From JBGCEZ01 sp045106735 (lineage in GTDB: Bacteria > Planctomycetota > Phycisphaerae > Phycisphaerales > SM1A02): DNA of 27,194 nt. This document shows positions 7,933 to 16,921 of this stretch, piece by piece; the stretch's first letter is position 1; each line of letters opens with the position of its first letter. The stretch covers positions 1-27,194 of the forward strand of contig JBGCEZ010000083.1 of assembly GCA_045106735.1 (NCBI GenBank), read 5' to 3'. The translations under genes and the position numbers were made by a program. A model generated the notes under the pieces. That model made no database searches, was not told where the DNA came from, and worked only from the letters and a program-made list of their open reading frames with translations.

Positions 7933-8574
7933 TCAGCCGTTTGCGGCGGCGAGAAAGGCTTCTCGCGCTTCGGCGATCACCTCCTTCAAGCGGCCGTGGA
8001 CTTCGTCGATCGATCCAAGGGCGTCGACGTTGCGGACGATCGCGTCGTCGAACTGGGCCAGGACCGGGGCGGTCTTTTCGCGGTATTCAACGAAGCGGCG
8101 ACGGATCGTGTGTTCGTCGGTGTCGTCGGAGCGGCCGGAGTCGATGCCGCGCTGCTTGATGCGCCGGACCATCTCGTCCTCATCGTTGGCCGCCAGGTGC
8201 AGCACGACGATGGGGTCGATCAGATCGGCCAGATGTTCGGCCTGCTCGACGGATCGAGGCATCCCGTCCAGGACGAGCAGGTCGGTCTCGATGGTGTAGA
8301 GCCCGCGATCGATGAGGTCGCGGACGTGCTTCTGCCAGATCCGCATGGTCAGATCGTCGGGGACGAGCAGGCCCTGGGTGGAGTAGCGCGTGAACTCCTT
8401 GCCCTCGGGCGTCTCCCGGTCGAGCGATCGGAAGATGTCGCCGGTGGCGAGGTGGACGTATCCGGGCGCCGCGCCCAGCCGTTCACCTTGGGTGCCCTTG
8501 CCGACGCCCGGGGCGCCGAACAGCACGATGCTCCGGAACCGGGCATCCCGGGGTCCGCTTGCGTGATCGCTCAT
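7933..8574 (-). CDS. adk: Adenylate kinase, short-lid type
   Basis: A 213-residue cytoplasmic nucleoside monophosphate kinase (ATP + AMP to 2 ADP). The P-loop GAPGVGKGT is at about residues 20-28, the AMP-binding segment ATGDIFRS at 43-50, and the family DGFPR motif appears as DGMPRS (103-108). The lid is the short form without the zinc-finger insert: RRIKQRG..SGRSDDTDEHTIRRR (about 137-160). The start MSDHASGPRD (ATG at 8572-8574) is favoured, with GGAAGG about 9 bases upstream in the minus sense; the frame stays open upstream but is unlike the family. A 7-bp hairpin (8603-8609 with 8615-8621) lies in the 5' leader. It may act on another nucleotide, but adenylate kinase is the best fit. Confidence 0.93.
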   Translation of the reverse strand: MSDHASGPRDARFRSIVLFGAPGVGKGTQGERLGAAPGYVHLATGDIFRSLDRETPEGKEFTRYSTQGLLVPDDLTMRIWQKHVRDLIDRGLYTIETDLLVLDGMPRSVEQAEHLADLIDPIVVLHLAANDEDEMVRRIKQRGIDSGRSDDTDEHTIRRRFVEYREKTAPVLAQFDDAIVRNVDALGSIDEVHGRLKEVIAEAREAFLAAANG

Positions 8575-9148
8575 CTGACTCTGCCTTCCAGTTCGGGCCA
8601 TTCCCGCCGTGACGCGGCGGGCGAGGGGCCCCGACCGAGGATACTTGGGTTTCGGGGGGCGGCAAGCGATTCGACGCGCCCAGATCCGGCCCGGAGCCCG
8701 GTGGGCCGGGCACGTGCGGCGATCGGCACAGGTCCACCAGACCGAGGTGGGCGCGGGCGGAGGCCGGTTTCGTGGGCCGCCGGCGGCGATCGGACTCGCG
8801 GGATCGGAGGTCGCCGGTCGCCCGACGCTGGGCGTCATGGAAGCCGCCAGTGGAGTGGGCACGTCCCGGCCGGCGTTCCGGATTCGCGAATCGGAGGGGG
8901 TTTTCGGACGCAAGACCGCACCGAGGTGCGTGGTGGAGGTCAACGGCCGGAACCCTTGCACTCGCCATGGCCTGTCGGTCCTGGCTGTCGGTGTTGGCCA
9001 GCAGTCTCGGCCGGCGGTCCTGGCCGGCAGTCCGGGCCATCAATCTCGGCCGGTATGACGCCGCGGCTGACAGGTGGGCGTCAGCCACGGGCCGGGACAG
9101 CCTGTCGGGTTGCCCTCAGCGTGTCCGAGCCGGCGTAGCCTCAGCCAG
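8575..9148. other. 574-base gap between divergent adk and recJ
   Basis: Divergent regulatory region. No gene is supported. It contains the adk leader hairpin CCCGCCG/CGGCGGG (8603-8621, loop TGACG) and, at about 8965-9055, a series of degenerate elements built on GGCCGGC, GTCCTGGC and TCTCGGCCGG, which look like worn tandem repeats. No clear -35/-10 pair was found. Confidence 0.45.
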
Positions 9149-11122
9149 ATGAACCCCATGCGAGGTCTCACCCGTCGATGGCACATGCGGACGCCCGCGG
9201 AGTCGGCCGCTTCGAATCCCCGAAGCCCCCCGCGCAGCGCGCCCGAACCGGGCCGGATGCTCCCACCATCCGGCCCCGGTTCGGCGGCCGCCGCCGATGC
9301 TCCCGCAGCGGTCGGCGTGGCATCGGGTGCCGCGGTTGCGGCCGTTGCTTCTGCCGGTGCCGTGGCAAGCGATCCGGCGCTCCCGCGGCGCGCCGGCCCG
9401 GGATCGAGTCGACCAACCGGGCCGGCCATTCGGCCGCGCGGCATCGTCGATCGAATCCTGGCCGCCCGGGGATGGACCGATGCGGCCGAGATCCAGGCGT
9501 TCTTGGATCCGCGGCTCGATCGCATGCACGATCCCGCCTTGATGCCGGGCGTGGACGCCGCGGCCGAACGCATCGTCCGTGCGATTCGCGGCGGCGAGTC
9601 GATCGTTGTCTATGGCGACTACGACGTCGACGGCATGACCGCGACGGCGATTCTGTGGCACGTGCTGCGATCGCTCGATCCGGACGTGCGGATTCGCAGT
9701 TATGTCCCGCACCGGCTGGAGGAGGGGTACGGCCTGAATGCGCCGGCCCTCGAGCAGCTCGCGGCCGACGGCGCCGATTTGGTCATCACCGTGGATTGCG
9801 GCGTCACCGCGGTGGCTGAAGTGGCCGCCGGCCGGGCCGCGGGACTGGACATGATCGTCACCGATCACCACGAGCCGCCGGAGGGTGATGCGCCCTGGCC
9901 CGACGCCACGATCGTGCATCCACGCGCCCCGGGTTCGTCGTATCCGTTCGCCGATCTGTGCGGGGCGGGCGTCGCCTTCAAGCTCGCCTGGCGGACCGCT
10001 CAGCACTTTGGTGGCTCCGACCGCGTGGGCGATTCGGCCCGCCGCGCGTTGGTGGACGTCATGCCATTGGTCGCCCTCGGCACGATCGCCGACGTCGTGC
10101 CGCTCGTCGACGAGAACCGCGTCATCACGTCGTTTGGCCTTCGCACGTTGCGGGCCACGCCCATCGCCGGGCTGCAGGCCCTCGTTGCCGCGAGCGGATT
10201 GACCGGCCGCGAAATCGATGATGAGAAAGTGGGCTTCGTCCTCGCGCCGCGGCTGAATGCGTGCGGCCGAATGGGGCACGCCCGGGAGGCGGTGCGCCTG
10301 TTCACCGACGCCGATCCGTCAGAGACCCCGGCCATTGCGGCGGATTTGACCCGGCAGAACGAGCAGCGGCAGCGCACCGAGCGGGCGATCCTGGATGCGG
10401 CGGTCGACATGGCCATTGCCGCCGGCATGAACCGCGACGACCGGCGAGCCATTGTGCTGGCCCATCCGGACTGGCATCCGGGCGTGGTGGGCATTGTGTG
10501 TTCGCGTCTGGTCGAACGATTCGGCCGCCCGGCGATTCTGCTGCAAGATGACGGGGAGGGCGAGCTGCGCGGTTCCGCACGGTCGATCGAGGGGTACTCG
10601 ATCCACGCCGGCCTGACGGCGTGCGCTGATCTGTTGACTCGCTTCGGCGGCCACGAGGCGGCGGCTGGCTTGACGATGCCGGCCGCAAACCTGCCGGCAT
10701 TCACCGATTCGCTGCTGGCTCATGCGGCATCGCACATCACGGCGGAGCAACTTGTCCCGCGTCTGCGACTGGACTGCGATGTCGCGCTCGAAGAACTGAC
10801 CCCCGACACGGTCAGCGCGATCGCGCGGCTCGGGCCATTTGGCCGGGGCAATCCGCGCCCGGTGCTCCGGCTGCCAACGGTGCGGCTCGAAGCGGTGCGC
10901 ACCATCGGCAGCGAGGGCAAGCACGTCGAACTCCGAGTCAAGGGCGAGGCGGGCGGCCGCAGTGGTGGCACGCTGCGGGCGATCTGGTTCGGCGGGGCGG
11001 AAGCGGCGGGGGAGTTGGTCCCTGGCATGCGACTGGATCTTGCCTTGCAGCCGCGGATGAACACGTGGCGGGGGCGCACGAGCGTCGAGGCACATCTCAA
11101 GGACGTGCGGGTGGTGCAGTAG
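9149..11122 (+). CDS. recJ: Single-stranded-DNA exonuclease RecJ
   Basis: A 657-residue DHH-family 5'-3' single-strand exonuclease used in recombination and mismatch repair. Metal-site motifs are in order: GDYDVDGMTATA (156-167), TVDCG (214-218), DHHEPP (239-244) and LGTIADVVPL (310-319). Then come LNACGRMGHA (369-378), the DHHA1 region HPDWHPGVVGIVCSRL (439-454), GSARSIEGYSIHAGL (475-489), RFGGHEAAAGLTM (498-510) and an OB-fold entry PFGRGNPRPVL. The first 95 or so residues are an Ala/Pro/Gly-rich extension not typical of RecJ. Starts at 9149 and 9185 (both ATG) are equally possible, and neither has a good ribosome site. The conserved part begins near PRGIVDRILAARGW (96-109), so a shorter protein cannot be excluded. 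Confidence 0.95.
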   Translation: MNPMRGLTRRWHMRTPAESAASNPRSPPRSAPEPGRMLPPSGPGSAAAADAPAAVGVASGAAVAAVASAGAVASDPALPRRAGPGSSRPTGPAIRPRGIVDRILAARGWTDAAEIQAFLDPRLDRMHDPALMPGVDAAAERIVRAIRGGESIVVYGDYDVDGMTATAILWHVLRSLDPDVRIRSYVPHRLEEGYGLNAPALEQLAADGADLVITVDCGVTAVAEVAAGRAAGLDMIVTDHHEPPEGDAPWPDATIVHPRAPGSSYPFADLCGAGVAFKLAWRTAQHFGGSDRVGDSARRALVDVMPLVALGTIADVVPLVDENRVITSFGLRTLRATPIAGLQALVAASGLTGREIDDEKVGFVLAPRLNACGRMGHAREAVRLFTDADPSETPAIAADLTRQNEQRQRTERAILDAAVDMAIAAGMNRDDRRAIVLAHPDWHPGVVGIVCSRLVERFGRPAILLQDDGEGELRGSARSIEGYSIHAGLTACADLLTRFGGHEAAAGLTMPAANLPAFTDSLLAHAASHITAEQLVPRLRLDCDVALEELTPDTVSAIARLGPFGRGNPRPVLRLPTVRLEAVRTIGSEGKHVELRVKGEAGGRSGGTLRAIWFGGAEAAGELVPGMRLDLALQPRMNTWRGRTSVEAHLKDVRVVQ

Positions 11123-11132
11123 CCGGCAATTC

Positions 11133-11188
11133 GGCGCATTGGCACGTCGGCACGTCGGCACGTCGACACGTCGGCGCCTCGGCGCTTC
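11133..11188. repeat. 8-bp tandem repeat, seven units
   Basis: GGCACGTC occurs three times perfectly (11141-11164), flanked by degenerate units GGCGCATT (11133), GACACGTC (11165), GGCGCCTC (11173) and GGCGCTTC (11181). The array begins 10 bases after the recJ stop. A TGGCAC/GTGCCA inverted pair (11140-11145, 11190-11195) encloses most of it. Confidence 0.8.
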
Positions 11189-11398
11189 GGTGCCACTGGC
11201 GATCATGAACGCGCACACGCCAGAGCTGCGATTCTCCCTGGCCATTCGGGGTTCTGGGTGGCGTCATCCCGATCCGAATCGGGCTGGCGAGCGGATCGCC
11301 CGTCAGGATTGAAAAAACCGAGTGGTTCGGGAATTGGCCGGCTGGTACAGACGCATCGCCGCCGGGTTGTCACGCGCCTCGCGGCAAGGAGTCTGCAC

Positions 11399-13903
11399 AT
11401 GAGTACGAGTACGAACACGGTCGCGACCTCGCCGGCGAGGGCGACTCCGCCGACGAATGCAACCTCGGCAAACACGGCCCCGTCAACGAGCGCGAAACCG
11501 GCGGCACAGCGCCGGTCCGATGACTGTTGCCTCCGTCCGGGTCAACCGCGCAGGACGCGATCGCGTCGCGGCCACCGCGCAAGGTGCATCGTATTCACCG
11601 CAAGCATGTCCACCGGTCTCGGGTTCGCCGCATCCGCCGCCGATCTCAGTCCCACGCCCCCAACTCGCGCCGCCACGAGTGTCGACGCGACCCCCCGCAC
11701 TGTTTCAAGTCTGGTGGCCGCGTCCACTGCGTCCACTGCGTCCACCGGGTCTACCGCGTCCACTGCCACTGCCGCTGCCGACACGTCGATCGAGCTGACG
11801 CCGTCCGGGCCGAATGCTCCCGTCGTTCGCATCCTGCGCGACGACCGCGTCGCCACGCTGGAACTCGACTACGAAGCGGGCAATCCATGGACACCCTTTG
11901 AACTCGGCGACGACGGCCTCGGGCCGGTTGGCTACCGCGTCTCCTGGCATCCGCTCTCGCGCACTCCGGCTGGCCGTTCTTCGACAATGAGCCGGTCTCC
12001 CGAGTTCTCGGCACAGCCGTCTGCGGTGAAGCAGAAGATCACCGCCTTGCGCCGCACGCAGATTCAACCCCTCGAGAACGATCGTCCGTACTTCGTGCGC
12101 GTTGACGCCGTGAACCGCTTTGGCGAAATCGTTGGCGATCCGTCGTACGGCGTCTTCCAAGGCGGCGACGAGACCCGGGTCGCGTCGTTGCGCGAGGAGA
12201 TGACCGGGTTCTTCGATGACTTCAACGCCCCCGAAGGCTTGCCGGAAGAGCGTCGCTGGAACACCACGTTCTCGCAAACCAATGATCCGGACATGCAGGC
12301 GTTCTTCATCAATCCACAGTTTCATTCCCACACCCTGGTGGGGACGCCGCGACAAGATCTCTTTGGTGATCGTGGACAAACGACGCACCGTCCGAGGAAT
12401 CAAGTGCAGATTGCCAGCGATGAGACGCGTCGTATCGTCTTTGATATCGACGGTGTGCACTACGCCGGACGGGCCATCTGGTACCTCGATCTGGTGCAAG
12501 AAGAAGCGGAGATCACCAGCCACGTGACCGTCGGTGGCGGCGCGGGTTCCGCCGGGCATCCTTCACCCGGCCTGCGATTCAGCTTGGCCGGCCAGCATGC
12601 TGCGGTCTACCGGTTCAATGCCGCCGGGGAGCAAGTCCTGATCGATGAGAATCCATGGCTGGAATGGGATGGCGTGCAGACGCTCCCGAACGTGCGCCGC
12701 ACGGTCGAAATTCAACTCCGTTCAGACCGCGTCACCATGCTCATGGACGGCGTCGCGATTCTCGACGCGCCGCTGCTCAACGGCGAAGTGGCTCCGGGCG
12801 CGTATACATTGCTTTGGACGGCGTTCGGCTACAACACCATGAAAGTCGGGATGCCGTACTTTCTGATCCATTGGGACAACTTTGGTTTCGATGGTCCGGC
12901 GTCGCCGTTCGTGGTGCACAACTACCGATCGGGTATCCAAGGAACAGACCTGGTGCGATCCGATGACTTCGCGCCGCAGATGGTTCCGGTGGAGATTCCC
13001 GACACGCTGGCGTCGTCGGATGGGACGCCTGCGACCGCGCGGCTCGTCTTCGTTCGCCAGATGAACAATTGGGATGCGGCCGAATGGAGCCCGCAAGATT
13101 CCGTCACCGTCAACGGGGTGGCGTATCCGATTCCCGAACCGACTTCATCAGCCACGCCGCCGCTCGGGCTGGGCGACCTCATCAACACGAATGCGGCGTA
13201 TTCAACATCGATTGATCTTGGTTCCGTCGGTCCCGGCGGCAACGCGCCGCTGATCGCCGGCGCCAATGAAGTGGTGTTTGCCGCGTCGCGGTGCGCTTTT
13301 CACAATGTGCACATTGAAGTGCAGTACGCCGACGGAAGTGCGCCGTCGTACACCGTGCCGTCCGCGATGCATGTCGCTCCGGTCCACCGCGACTTCATGA
13401 AAGTTGGTTTGCCCGCCCGCATCCAGCGCATCGGCGACATCCCGGTCGACAACAATCCGTGGTTCTCGAATCTGCCGGAGAACTTCAACGCTTCGGTGAG
13501 CGGGGCGATTGATGTGGATGTGCTCGTCAACGCTCGCTCGTTCGGTCAAAGCATGACGAGGCTGGCCAGCGATACCGTCAGTGCGTCCTTGGCCGCAGCT
13601 GGCGAGAACCCCGGCGTGCGCCGCGTCGAGCTTTGGATTCGCCCGGAAGACGGCGATGCCGCGTCCGCCACGCTCCTGGCGGCGGTCGGTACCAGCGCCG
13701 ACGTGGCCGCACCACAGTTCGCGGGCACGTTTGCATTCGACACCACACAGTTTCCCAATGGCGTCTACGAACTCTCGGTCATGGCCGAGGACAGCCGAGG
13801 GATCCTGAGTCTGCCCGACTTCGGCGGGGTGGGCGAGCAGTCGTCGGGGGCCGGTGACCTCAACGGCTTCTACTACCCGCTGCACATCACGATTGGGAAC
13901 TGA
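11399..13903 (+). CDS. Exported protein with FN3-like and concanavalin-like regions
   Basis: An 834-residue protein of unknown function, probably exported. The ATG at 11399 has a near-perfect AAGGAG (11386-11391) 7 bases upstream. About 65 Thr/Ser/Ala/Arg-rich residues come first, then a signal-like core (CIVFTASMSTGLGFAASA, about 63-80) with ASA/AD as a possible cleavage site, then a Ser/Thr/Ala linker (103-129). Residues about 130-255 resemble a fibronectin type III fold (GYRVSWHPLS, then RPYFVRVDAVNRFGEIVGDPS). About 265-500 resembles a concanavalin-like jelly roll ending in FLIHWDNFGFDGP. The remainder is beta-rich and ends in an Ig-like stretch (GTFAFDTTQFPNGVYELSVMAEDS). I see no catalytic signature; carbohydrate binding is a guess. 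A strong hairpin follows the stop. The long stretch before the signal core is odd. Confidence 0.8.
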   Translation: MSTSTNTVATSPARATPPTNATSANTAPSTSAKPAAQRRSDDCCLRPGQPRRTRSRRGHRARCIVFTASMSTGLGFAASAADLSPTPPTRAATSVDATPRTVSSLVAASTASTASTGSTASTATAAADTSIELTPSGPNAPVVRILRDDRVATLELDYEAGNPWTPFELGDDGLGPVGYRVSWHPLSRTPAGRSSTMSRSPEFSAQPSAVKQKITALRRTQIQPLENDRPYFVRVDAVNRFGEIVGDPSYGVFQGGDETRVASLREEMTGFFDDFNAPEGLPEERRWNTTFSQTNDPDMQAFFINPQFHSHTLVGTPRQDLFGDRGQTTHRPRNQVQIASDETRRIVFDIDGVHYAGRAIWYLDLVQEEAEITSHVTVGGGAGSAGHPSPGLRFSLAGQHAAVYRFNAAGEQVLIDENPWLEWDGVQTLPNVRRTVEIQLRSDRVTMLMDGVAILDAPLLNGEVAPGAYTLLWTAFGYNTMKVGMPYFLIHWDNFGFDGPASPFVVHNYRSGIQGTDLVRSDDFAPQMVPVEIPDTLASSDGTPATARLVFVRQMNNWDAAEWSPQDSVTVNGVAYPIPEPTSSATPPLGLGDLINTNAAYSTSIDLGSVGPGGNAPLIAGANEVVFAASRCAFHNVHIEVQYADGSAPSYTVPSAMHVAPVHRDFMKVGLPARIQRIGDIPVDNNPWFSNLPENFNASVSGAIDVDVLVNARSFGQSMTRLASDTVSASLAAAGENPGVRRVELWIRPEDGDAASATLLAAVGTSADVAAPQFAGTFAFDTTQFPNGVYELSVMAEDSRGILSLPDFGGVGEQSSGAGDLNGFYYPLHITIGN
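11720..11764 (+). repeat. 9-bp coding repeat, about five units
   Basis: GCGTCCACT-type units (11720-11764; the fourth, GGGTCTACC, is degenerate) encode an Ala-Ser-Thr tandem linker in the exported protein, directly before its first folded region. Confidence 0.75.
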
Positions 13904-13942
13904 AGGGTCGATCGATTTGAAGGGGGCGCGACACGATGGGTC

Positions 13943-13975
13943 CGCCTGGGCGCCAGTGATTCTGGTGCCCAGGCG
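13943..13975 (+). terminator. 14-bp hairpin after the FN3/concanavalin-like gene
   Basis: CGCCTGGGCGCCAG (13943-13956) pairs with 13962-13975 (one G-U pair) around the loop TGATT. It starts 40 bases after the stop codon. No U-tract follows. The loop matches that of the cox3/adk hairpin (TGATG) in four of five bases. Confidence 0.75.
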
Positions 13976-14117
13976 AGACTGCGTGGTGAACCGCTCGTGA
14001 ACCGGGCCGACGAGAGTCCGCTCATCCATCTGGATCCGATCTCAAGTCCACGAATGCGTCGATGGCTATCCTGCCAGACGTCACCGTCGCGTCGGCGATC
14101 GGGACGACTGGAGTTCT

Positions 14118-14153
14118 CGACGATGCCCACGACGATGCCCACGACGATGCCCA
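14118..14153 (+). repeat. 12-bp tandem repeat triplicating a start codon
   Basis: CGACGATGCCCA occurs three times without error (14118-14129, 14130-14141, 14142-14153). Each copy carries an ATG in frame with the acylase gene (14123, 14135, 14147). Confidence 0.9.
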
Positions 14154-16690
14154 TTTGGAATCCGCCATCTCTCCGGATCGATCGAGCCCCGATGGCGAGC
14201 CGATCCTCCCGACGCATCCGTGTTCCAAGTTCACCCGCCGGAGTCGCACTGATGTTGGCCGGTTGTGCGCTCGCGGTCGTTTCATCTGCCACCGCCCAAT
14301 TCGGCATGCTTCGCGAGGCACTTCCGCGCACGGAAGGTTCGGCGGAGGTCGCGGGCATCACCGCTCCGCTGACCATCGAGCGTGACGGACTCGGCGTGCC
14401 GCGCATCGAGGCGGCCACCGAAGCGGATGCGATCTTCGCCCTCGGCTACGTGCACGGGCAGGAGCGGTTCTTGCAGATGGACCTCGCCCGCCGCTACACC
14501 AGCGGCCGGCTCGCCGAACTCGCCGGCCCGGACGCCGTCGGCATCGATCGGACCAACCGCGTCAATCGATTCGCCGCCGTGGCCGCGGAAGTTGTCAAGC
14601 AGTTGGCGCCGCGCGAACGCATCTTGATGAACGCCTACGTGGCCGGTGTCAACGCCGGGCTCGACGATCTGGACGGGCCGCCGATCTTTCACCGGCAACT
14701 CGGCGTGCCGGCGGAAGCTTGGACGGCCGAAGATTCCGTGCTCGTCTTGCTCAGCATGTTCGATTTCCTCAATGAGGGTGCGAACAACGAATCGAGCCGC
14801 ATGGTGGGCCGGCAGCATGTGCCGCCGGCGGTCTTTGAACTGCTGACCGTCCCGCACTCGCGCCTCGATGCGCCGATGCTCATCGACGAATCCGAAGTGT
14901 CCGGCATCCCGCCGTTGCCCGGCCCCGATGTGATCGATGCACGTGCCCCGCGGTCCGGGCCGTCCGCACGACCGTCCGCATGGCCGTCCGCATGGCCGGC
15001 GGGAGGAGCGAACGCCCACGCCAATGCTCTGGCCAAGGCCGAGACCAGCACCGACACCGATTCCTTCACCATGCCGGGCGACATCGCCCCGGGCAGCAAC
15101 GCCTGGGTCGTCGCCGGCTCGCATACGGCCAGCGGCGCCGCGATCCTGGCCAATGATCCTCACCTGCAATTGTCGATTCCCGGCATCTGGTACCAGGCCG
15201 AGCTGCGTTGGCCGGGCGGCACCGTGGCCGGCGTGAGTCTGCCGGGGTCGCCGGGCATCGTCTTCGGTTCGAACGCCCGCGTTGCCTGGGGATTCACCAA
15301 TACGACCGCCGATTTTCAGGACTTGGTCGTCGTCGAGATCGACCCCGCGAATCCGGATCGCTACCGCGTGCCCGGCGGTACGGAAGCGTTCATCGATCAC
15401 GAAGAAGTGATCACGGTGCGCGGCGCCGCCCCGGTCACGGAAGCTGTGCGCTGGACGCGATGGGGCCCGCTCACTGGCGACGTCGATCCCGACGGCCGGC
15501 CGCTCGCGCTGCGCTGGGCGGCCCACGATGCGGGGGCGGTGAACTTTGCCGTGCTCGACTTTGCCTCCGCCGCCGACGTGCCCGAGGCCTTGGCCATCGC
15601 CCGTCGCTGGTACGGGCCGTCGCAGAATGTGCATCTGGCCGGGGCCGACGGACAGATCGCCTGGACGATCAGCGGCTGGCTGCCGGACCGCGTCGGCTTC
15701 GATGGACGGCACCCGGTGTCCTGGGCCGATGGGACGCGCGGCTGGCACGGTCCCATGGACGAAGCCGAACGCCCGCAGATTTTGAACCCCGAGTCGGGCA
15801 TCATTTGGACGGCGAATCATCGCACGATGTCCCGCGCCGCTGCGGCCCGTTTCGGATTCGAATGGGCCACGCCCGGCCGCGCCCATCGCATTCGCGAGCA
15901 ACTCGTCGCCGCCGGCGCCGCCGGGCCCAATGTCACCGAAGACGCGATGTTCGACCTGCAACTCGATACGCGAACCGCGTTCTTCGATCCCTTTGCGGCA
16001 CTTGCCCTGGCCGCCTTGGAGTCGATGGATCTCGCGCCGGGAACGATCGAAGCCCGGCTCCACGATGAGCTCGCGGCCTGGGACGGCCACGCCCGGCGGA
16101 CGACGACGGTCATGCGCTTCCTCATGCGGTTTCGGTCGGTCCTCGCCCGGCAAGCCACCGAGTCGCTGTGGATCGACATTCCGGCCGACGATCGCCGCGC
16201 CGCACTGGGCGGGTTCACGCTGACCGAGCCAGCGTTGCGCATCGTCGAGGCGCGGCCGGACCACCTGTTGCCACCGCGCTACGCGGACTGGGATGCACTT
16301 GTCGCGTCGGCGGTTTCCGACACGATCGAGCCGTACGACGAGGACGAACTGTTCCTCGCCTGGGGCGACGCCAATCGGGCCGACATCCGCCACCCGGTCA
16401 GCGAGTTCTCGCCAGACCTCGGCGTGCTGCTCAACCTCCCCCCGGAGCGGCAGGACGGTCACTGGGCCGCCATTCGCGTGGCCACGCCCAGGTTCGGGGC
16501 GTCCATGCGGATGGTGGTCGCGCCCGGGGCCGAAGATCGGGCCATCCTCCACACGCCGGCCGGACAGTCCGGCCACCCGGGCATGCCGACCTACCGCCGG
16601 GGCCACGCGCCGTGGAGCGCCGGACGGCCCTCGCCGATGCTGGCCGGGCGGGCGGCGACCACGGTCCGGTTGTTGCCGCGGGACGGGTGA
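14123..16690 (+). CDS. Penicillin acylase family Ntn hydrolase
   Basis: An 855-residue exported precursor of the penicillin G acylase/acyl-homoserine-lactone acylase superfamily, amidases that split themselves into alpha and beta chains. The alpha region contains GYVHGQERFLQMDLARRYTSGRLAEL (about 108-133). A spacer at about 275-320 precedes PGSNAWVV; Ser325 (after Gly324) is the expected cleavage point and beta-chain N-terminal nucleophile, followed by ILANDPHL (341-348), WYQAEL and WGFTNTTADFQD, whose Asn is the likely oxyanion residue. The ATG at 14123 has GGAG 9 bases upstream. An ATG at 14192 would instead give a compact signal peptide (MASRSSRRIRV, then AGVALMLAGCALAVVSSATA). LAGC in that core is also a possible lipobox, so periplasmic and lipoprotein fates are both open. 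The substrate is unknown. Confidence 0.9.
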   Translation: MPTTMPTTMPIWNPPSLRIDRAPMASRSSRRIRVPSSPAGVALMLAGCALAVVSSATAQFGMLREALPRTEGSAEVAGITAPLTIERDGLGVPRIEAATEADAIFALGYVHGQERFLQMDLARRYTSGRLAELAGPDAVGIDRTNRVNRFAAVAAEVVKQLAPRERILMNAYVAGVNAGLDDLDGPPIFHRQLGVPAEAWTAEDSVLVLLSMFDFLNEGANNESSRMVGRQHVPPAVFELLTVPHSRLDAPMLIDESEVSGIPPLPGPDVIDARAPRSGPSARPSAWPSAWPAGGANAHANALAKAETSTDTDSFTMPGDIAPGSNAWVVAGSHTASGAAILANDPHLQLSIPGIWYQAELRWPGGTVAGVSLPGSPGIVFGSNARVAWGFTNTTADFQDLVVVEIDPANPDRYRVPGGTEAFIDHEEVITVRGAAPVTEAVRWTRWGPLTGDVDPDGRPLALRWAAHDAGAVNFAVLDFASAADVPEALAIARRWYGPSQNVHLAGADGQIAWTISGWLPDRVGFDGRHPVSWADGTRGWHGPMDEAERPQILNPESGIIWTANHRTMSRAAAARFGFEWATPGRAHRIREQLVAAGAAGPNVTEDAMFDLQLDTRTAFFDPFAALALAALESMDLAPGTIEARLHDELAAWDGHARRTTTVMRFLMRFRSVLARQATESLWIDIPADDRRAALGGFTLTEPALRIVEARPDHLLPPRYADWDALVASAVSDTIEPYDEDELFLAWGDANRADIRHPVSEFSPDLGVLLNLPPERQDGHWAAIRVATPRFGASMRMVVAPGAEDRAILHTPAGQSGHPGMPTYRRGHAPWSAGRPSPMLAGRAATTVRLLPRDG
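14962..14997 (+). repeat. 12-bp coding repeat in the acylase spacer
   Basis: GTCCGCATGGCC at 14974-14985 and 14986-14997, preceded by the variant GTCCGCACGACC (14962-14973), encodes Pro-Ser-Ala-(Arg/Trp) units in the segment expected to be cut out between alpha and beta chains. Confidence 0.8.
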
Positions 16691-16844
16691 GCATCGCCCG
16701 AGCGCGGCGGTTGCTCGAAACCGACCGGGGGGATGCTGCCGCCTGGTTCGGGCGGCGATTGACGCGAACGTCGGCGGCCGGATCCATGGCGAACGGTGGC
16801 GTGCGCCCCCTCGCACGGATGCGCAGCGCGTTCCCCAACGACAG

Positions 16845-16878
16845 CGGGGCGTCACCCTGCGAACAAGGTGACGCCCCG
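16845..16878. terminator. 12-bp perfect hairpin between convergent acylase and DUF4397 genes
   Basis: CGGGGCGTCACC (16845-16856) pairs perfectly with 16867-16878 around a 10-base loop. It sits 154 bases after the acylase stop and 43 bases after the stop of the opposing gene, so it probably ends the minus-strand transcript and can stop both. No U-tract on either strand. Confidence 0.75.
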
Positions 16879-16921
16879 TGCCATGAATGGAGGAATCCTC
16901 CAGCTACGTTCGCGCGGCGGT

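Noticed and set aside
11258..11398. Longer N-terminus for the FN3/concanavalin-like protein
   Set aside because: The frame is open, but the ATG at 11399 has AAGGAG at ideal spacing and the upstream translation is basic low-complexity sequence.
14282..16855. 857-residue minus-strand reading frame opposite the acylase gene
   Set aside because: The plus strand encodes a complete Ntn hydrolase with catalytic motifs; the antisense translation is Arg/Gly/Pro-rich without motifs.
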